From assembly GCA_027296925.1 (NCBI GenBank), contig JAPUIP010000640.1:1-8019 (forward strand): a DNA stretch of 8,019 bases. The letters run 5' to 3'. The translations under genes were made by a program, and so were the position numbers. Shown here in pieces: positions 5,851 to 8,019 of the stretch. Source of the stretch: Candidatus Poribacteria bacterium (GTDB taxonomy: Bacteria; Poribacteria; WGA-4E; PCPOR2b). The first letter of the stretch is position 1. Each line of letters begins with the position of its first letter. The notes beneath the pieces were generated by a model. It saw nothing but the letters and a program-made list of their open reading frames with translations. It ran no database searches and was not told the origin of the DNA.

Positions 5851-7161
5851 TCATTGCTCCAAACTGGCGCAGACCAGTTCCTTGTCGTTCCGAGCGAACA
5901 CATGCTTGTAAGCAAACGCGGGGTGTGACCAGCAAACGCCGCCGCGACGGTTCAACTGATCACGGGTGGGCTCGATCAGTTTCGCCCGGCTGATGATGTG
6001 AAGCCCTTCGGGAGATAGCGTGGTGATGAGCAGTTCGCCGCGTTCGTTGAACATCCAGACCTTATCATGATTGCCGACAAAATGGATGGTGCTCCAGCGA
6101 GCTTTGGGGACGGCAGAGAGATCTTCCCAGATACGGTCGCCGGTGCTGGCATCGAGGCACCGCAGTTCGCCATAGCTGTCCACACCATAGATATAATCGC
6201 CGAGACGGATTGGAGTGGAGATAATGGAGTGGAGCCCCTCCGTGCGCCGCTCATCAGGACCTTTGCGATGCCACATCTTTTCGACTGCGAGGCGATTGGG
6301 GTTGACCCGGAGCATGAGCAAACCGTCATAAAAGCTGGTGACGAAAAGTTGATCTTTATAAAAGACGGGTGTGGCAACGCCGATGATCATACGGCTGGGC
6401 GGAAAGGGGTGTTGCCAATAAAGCGCGCCGGTTTGCGGATTCAGTCCAACCACATTATCACCGGTCCAGCAGACGAGCACGCGCACCCCCGCCTGATTGA
6501 TCACGATCGGGGCAGAATAGGAGGCGCGATCCGCCAGCGCCCTCCATTTTTCCTCGCCTGTTTTACGGTCGAAAGCAACGATACAGGCGTCGGGCGAACC
6601 GCCGATATGGACGATGAGCAGATCGCCTTCGATAAGTGGAGCGGCGGCGATACCCCATACCGGCATCTGGATGTTATATTCAGTGTTGAGCGCCCTTTTC
6701 CATTTGAGATTACCGCTCGCGGCGTCGAAGCAGTGGAGGTGTCCCATGCCCCCCAGCGTATAGGCAAGTCCGTCGTAGACGGTGACGGCAGCGCGTGGTC
6801 CGGCGGCGTATTGGACATTTCTATACTCGCAGTCGTAGGTGTAGGACCAGAGCTCGTCTCCGGTTTGCCAGTCGAAGCAGTGGACGCGCTCCACCTGTTT
6901 CGGCTTAGTGAGGCGGTCGGTCAGATAGACGCGACCATCGGCGACGGTCGGTCCGCTATACCCGCTTCCAACGGGGACCCGCCATCGGAGCGGGAGTTGA
7001 GGCTGTTCAAATTCTTCAATGACGCCGGTTTCGAGCCAGACGCCGTCGCGGTTTGGACCGCGCCACTGCGGCCAGTCGTCGGCGAGTGCGGGGATAGAGA
7101 GGAGTGCTGCGATTATCGTTAATAGGCCGGTTTGTACCCCCCGGCGGAGGATGTGAATCAT
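5851..7161 (-). CDS. exported PQQ-like beta-propeller protein
   Basis: A 436-residue protein with a clear Sec signal peptide: basic MIHILRRG, a hydrophobic core, and cleavage probably after ALA (residue 27). The mature protein begins with WPQWRGPNRDG (30-40), a signature of secreted quinoprotein-like propellers abundant in Planctomycetes, Verrucomicrobia and Poribacteria. Five blade motifs of the form (L/V)xxxDxxTGxxxW follow: CFDWQTGDELW (95-105), CFDAASGNLKW (144-154), AFDRKTGEEKW (196-206), GLNPQTGALYW (239-249) and CLDASTGDRIW (335-345). Between them lie hydrophobic strands such as VADGRVYLTD. Proteins of this type are periplasmic or secreted, and many do not bind PQQ; BamB shares the fold. 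The substrate or partner is unknown. GAGG (7168-7171) stands 6 nt before the ATG. It follows mazF by 89 nt and precedes the small-gene pair by 85 nt, so operon membership is uncertain. Confidence 0.92.
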   Translation of the reverse strand: MIHILRRGVQTGLLTIIAALLSIPALADDWPQWRGPNRDGVWLETGVIEEFEQPQLPLRWRVPVGSGYSGPTVADGRVYLTDRLTKPKQVERVHCFDWQTGDELWSYTYDCEYRNVQYAAGPRAAVTVYDGLAYTLGGMGHLHCFDAASGNLKWKRALNTEYNIQMPVWGIAAAPLIEGDLLIVHIGGSPDACIVAFDRKTGEEKWRALADRASYSAPIVINQAGVRVLVCWTGDNVVGLNPQTGALYWQHPFPPSRMIIGVATPVFYKDQLFVTSFYDGLLMLRVNPNRLAVEKMWHRKGPDERRTEGLHSIISTPIRLGDYIYGVDSYGELRCLDASTGDRIWEDLSAVPKARWSTIHFVGNHDKVWMFNERGELLITTLSPEGLHIISRAKLIEPTRDQLNRRGGVCWSHPAFAYKHVFARNDKELVCASLEQ

Positions 7162-7250
7162 AGTTTACCTCATCGTGAAGTCGTCGAATTAAAAATTCTG
7201 ATTCTCGGCAATCTCTTTTCTGAGCGCAACGTCTGCGGTATTCATCAGGT

Positions 7251-7604
7251 CTATCCTTCCCTTGACAAGAGCGTTCCCACTTTCTGTAAAACCGCATCCA
7301 CCGTCTCCGCCGGCAAAGGACATATCAACTCGGCATCTCTCGCCTGCCAGTCCATACTCTTGACTTGATCGGCAAGGATGACACCTGTGACCGCCAACCC
7401 CGCAGGGATGGCGACCTCAAAAGGATACCCTTTCACTTGATTGGTAATTGGGCAGAGAATCGCCAAACTTACCTTGCCGTTATACGCGCCCGGTGAAAGC
7501 ACAGCGGCAGGGCAACGTCCGGCTTGCTCATGTCCGGCCTGTGGGTTGAAGTTAATCCATACCGCATCGCCACGCTGAGGAACATACTCCCCTGACGTTA
7601 CCAT
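7251..7604 (-). CDS. mazF: MazF/PemK-family toxin, altered active site
   Basis: A 117-residue MazF-type endoribonuclease that would cut mRNA when not bound by MazE. It aligns along its length with E. coli MazF: YVPQRGDAVWINFNPQ (7-22), GHEQAGRCPAAVLSP (24-38), CPITNQVKGYPFEV (51-64) and LADQVKSMDWQAR (77-89). E26 and T54 correspond to E24 and T52 of E. coli MazF. The catalytic Arg29 aligns with Cys31 (codon TGC), while the preceding residue is Arg30. Most relatives read GHEQAGRRPA, so one C-to-T change could have removed the catalytic Arg. R30 might compensate, or the toxin may be weakened or dead. Its ATG overlaps the mazE stop by 7 nt (ATGGTAA), typical of coupled toxin-antitoxin genes. Length is normal and there is no frameshift. 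Confidence 0.92.
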   Translation of the reverse strand: MVTSGEYVPQRGDAVWINFNPQAGHEQAGRCPAAVLSPGAYNGKVSLAILCPITNQVKGYPFEVAIPAGLAVTGVILADQVKSMDWQARDAELICPLPAETVDAVLQKVGTLLSREG

Positions 7605-7840
7605 ACTTCACCGCCGACCGCCGCCCCGGTGTCGATTTCACCGTGCCGGTTCTGCTCAGTCACTTTCGCCAGAAGGTCTTCAAGCTGCAAGCCCGGTTGC
7701 CTCACAGGGGCGATGACTAACTTGCCATCTACAAGTGATAATTCGACGGGAGAATTGGGTTTTAGCCCGATTTCGGTGGCAAGTGGTTTCGGAATGCGCA
7801 GGGCTAAACTATTCCCCCATTTCTGCACACGGGTTTCCAT
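7598..7840 (-). CDS. mazE: MazE-family antitoxin
   Basis: An 80-residue antitoxin. The N-terminal AbrB/MazE swapped-hairpin DNA-binding domain covers about 3-45: TRVQKWGNSLALRIPKPL (3-20), LKPNSPVELSL and GKLVIAPV. The C-terminal toxin-binding tail LQLEDLLAKVTEQNRHGE (51-68), IDTGAAVGGEVW (69-80) has the usual MazE pattern of a (L)LxxIT-like helix followed by N-x-H-x-E-x-D-x-G and a terminal W. The frame is open back to 7948, but I start at the ATG at 7840. AAGGAG (7848-7853) is 7 nt upstream, the next residues METRVQKWGN are the canonical MazE beginning, and a promoter ends just before it. MazE should neutralise MazF and repress its own promoter. Cytoplasmic. Confidence 0.95.
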   Translation of the reverse strand: METRVQKWGNSLALRIPKPLATEIGLKPNSPVELSLVDGKLVIAPVRQPGLQLEDLLAKVTEQNRHGEIDTGAAVGGEVW

Positions 7841-7847
7841 ATCTCTT

Positions 7848-7853
7848 CTCCTT
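7848..7853 (-). promoter_or_regulatory. mazE ribosome binding site
   Basis: AAGGAG sits 7 nt before the ATG at 7838-7840. It decides the start of mazE: the longer in-frame reading to 7948 would begin upstream of the promoter and has no comparable site. Confidence 0.85.
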
Positions 7854-7857
7854 GCGT

Positions 7858-7875
7858 AGATACAATGAAGATACA
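7858..7875. repeat. direct repeat at mazEF promoter, possible operator
   Basis: AGATACA occurs at 7858-7864 and 7869-7875 (TGTATCT on the coding strand), 11 bp apart, about one helical turn. The right copy overlaps the -10 hexamer and the left copy covers the expected transcription start. MazE-type proteins repress their own promoters, so this is a sensible operator candidate. No binding evidence can be read from the sequence. Confidence 0.4.
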
Positions 7876-7897
7876 TCAACCGGGTAGGGTTTGTCAA
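7868..7897 (-). promoter_or_regulatory. sigma70-type promoter of mazEF
   Basis: On the minus strand a perfect TTGACA (7892-7897) and TATCTT (7868-7873) are separated by 18 nt. Transcription would begin near 7861, leaving a leader of about 20 nt before the mazE ATG at 7840. The position, perfect -35 and short leader with a strong ribosome site make this the best promoter in the window. Confidence 0.75.
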
Positions 7898-7941
7898 GGG
7901 CAATTTTACGCTTAGGAATGAGAATTTAATAACTCCTACAT

Positions 7942-8019
7942 TTGTCATTCTGAGGAGCCCTGCGACGAAGAATCTCAGGACAAGAGACTCTTCGTCCCAC
8001 GGGATCCTTCGAAGCTTAC
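7942..8019. repeat. dispersed hairpin repeat, partial
   Basis: It begins with GTCATTCTGAGG, a core seen in abundant intergenic repeats of several environmental phyla (recalled, not searched). GACGAAGAATCTC (7964-7976) and GAGACTCTTCGTC (7984-7996) form a 13-bp stem with one mismatch and the loop AGGACAA. A further GGATCCTTCG-like variant follows at the window edge. The element lies upstream of the mazEF promoter and is cut by the window end. Confidence 0.65.

Noticed and set aside
6067..7122. A 351-codon open frame on the plus strand, antisense to the propeller gene
   Set aside because: It lies wholly inside a gene with a signal peptide and repeated blade motifs. The antisense translation shows no recognisable domain, and long antisense frames are common in GC-rich genes.
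7841..7948. N-terminal extension of MazE to 116 residues
   Set aside because: The added residues precede the canonical MazE start and overlap the promoter, and the AAGGAG site supports the ATG at 7840.
7999..8019. GGATCC, TTCGAA and AAGCTT in close succession, suggesting a cloning-vector polylinker
   Set aside because: The preceding bases continue a natural GATCCTTCG-type repeat, and three palindromic hexamers at one place are compatible with chance. There is no other vector-like sequence.

Overview
The window looks like an accessory or loosely organised part of a bacterial chromosome. All eight protein genes I accept lie on the minus strand, so transcription runs from high to low coordinates. 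The protein types fit an environmental bacterium of the Poribacteria/Planctomycetes/Acidobacteria kind: a secreted quinoprotein-like propeller that opens with a WPQWRGPNRDG motif, an exported SUMF1-fold protein, and hairpin repeats built on GTAGGG(T/G)GGGC-like and GTCATTCTGAGG-like cores. That placement rests on recalled family and repeat styles and is only an inference.

Layout in the direction of transcription (right to left). Positions 7942-8019 hold part of a dispersed hairpin repeat. A clear sigma70-type promoter (7868-7897) drives a MazE/MazF toxin-antitoxin pair (7840-7251) whose genes overlap by 7 nt. The MazF copy has Cys where the family's catalytic Arg normally sits. Next is a 436-residue exported beta-propeller protein (7161-5851). 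Two small, unrecognised, lower-GC genes follow (5765-5502 and 5499-5155). The second resembles a free-standing beta-barrel like domain 2 of EF-Tu, and its stop codon overlaps the start of hyuA in an ATGA junction. After these come hyuA (5158-3068) and hyuB (3004-1247), the two subunits of an ATP-dependent hydantoinase/oxoprolinase-type enzyme. Only 3 nt beyond hyuB begins an exported SUMF1/FGE-fold protein (1243-416) that lacks the catalytic cysteine pair. Positions 1-415 are gene-free and carry several related hairpin repeats.

How the genes may work together. The tight junctions (2 nt gap, ATGA overlap, 63 nt gap, 3 nt gap) suggest that the two small genes, hyuA, hyuB and the SUMF1-fold gene are read as one transcript. 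HyuA and HyuB would form the ring-opening enzyme in the cytoplasm. The SUMF1-fold protein and the propeller would act outside the cytoplasmic membrane, and I see no direct biochemical link between them and HyuAB. The mazEF pair has its own promoter and looks autonomous.

The parts that best merit a second look are the unrecognised small-gene pair coupled to hyuA, the Arg-to-Cys change in MazF, and the tandem hairpin modules at the left edge. No CRISPR array, insertion-sequence transposase, tRNA or rRNA was seen.
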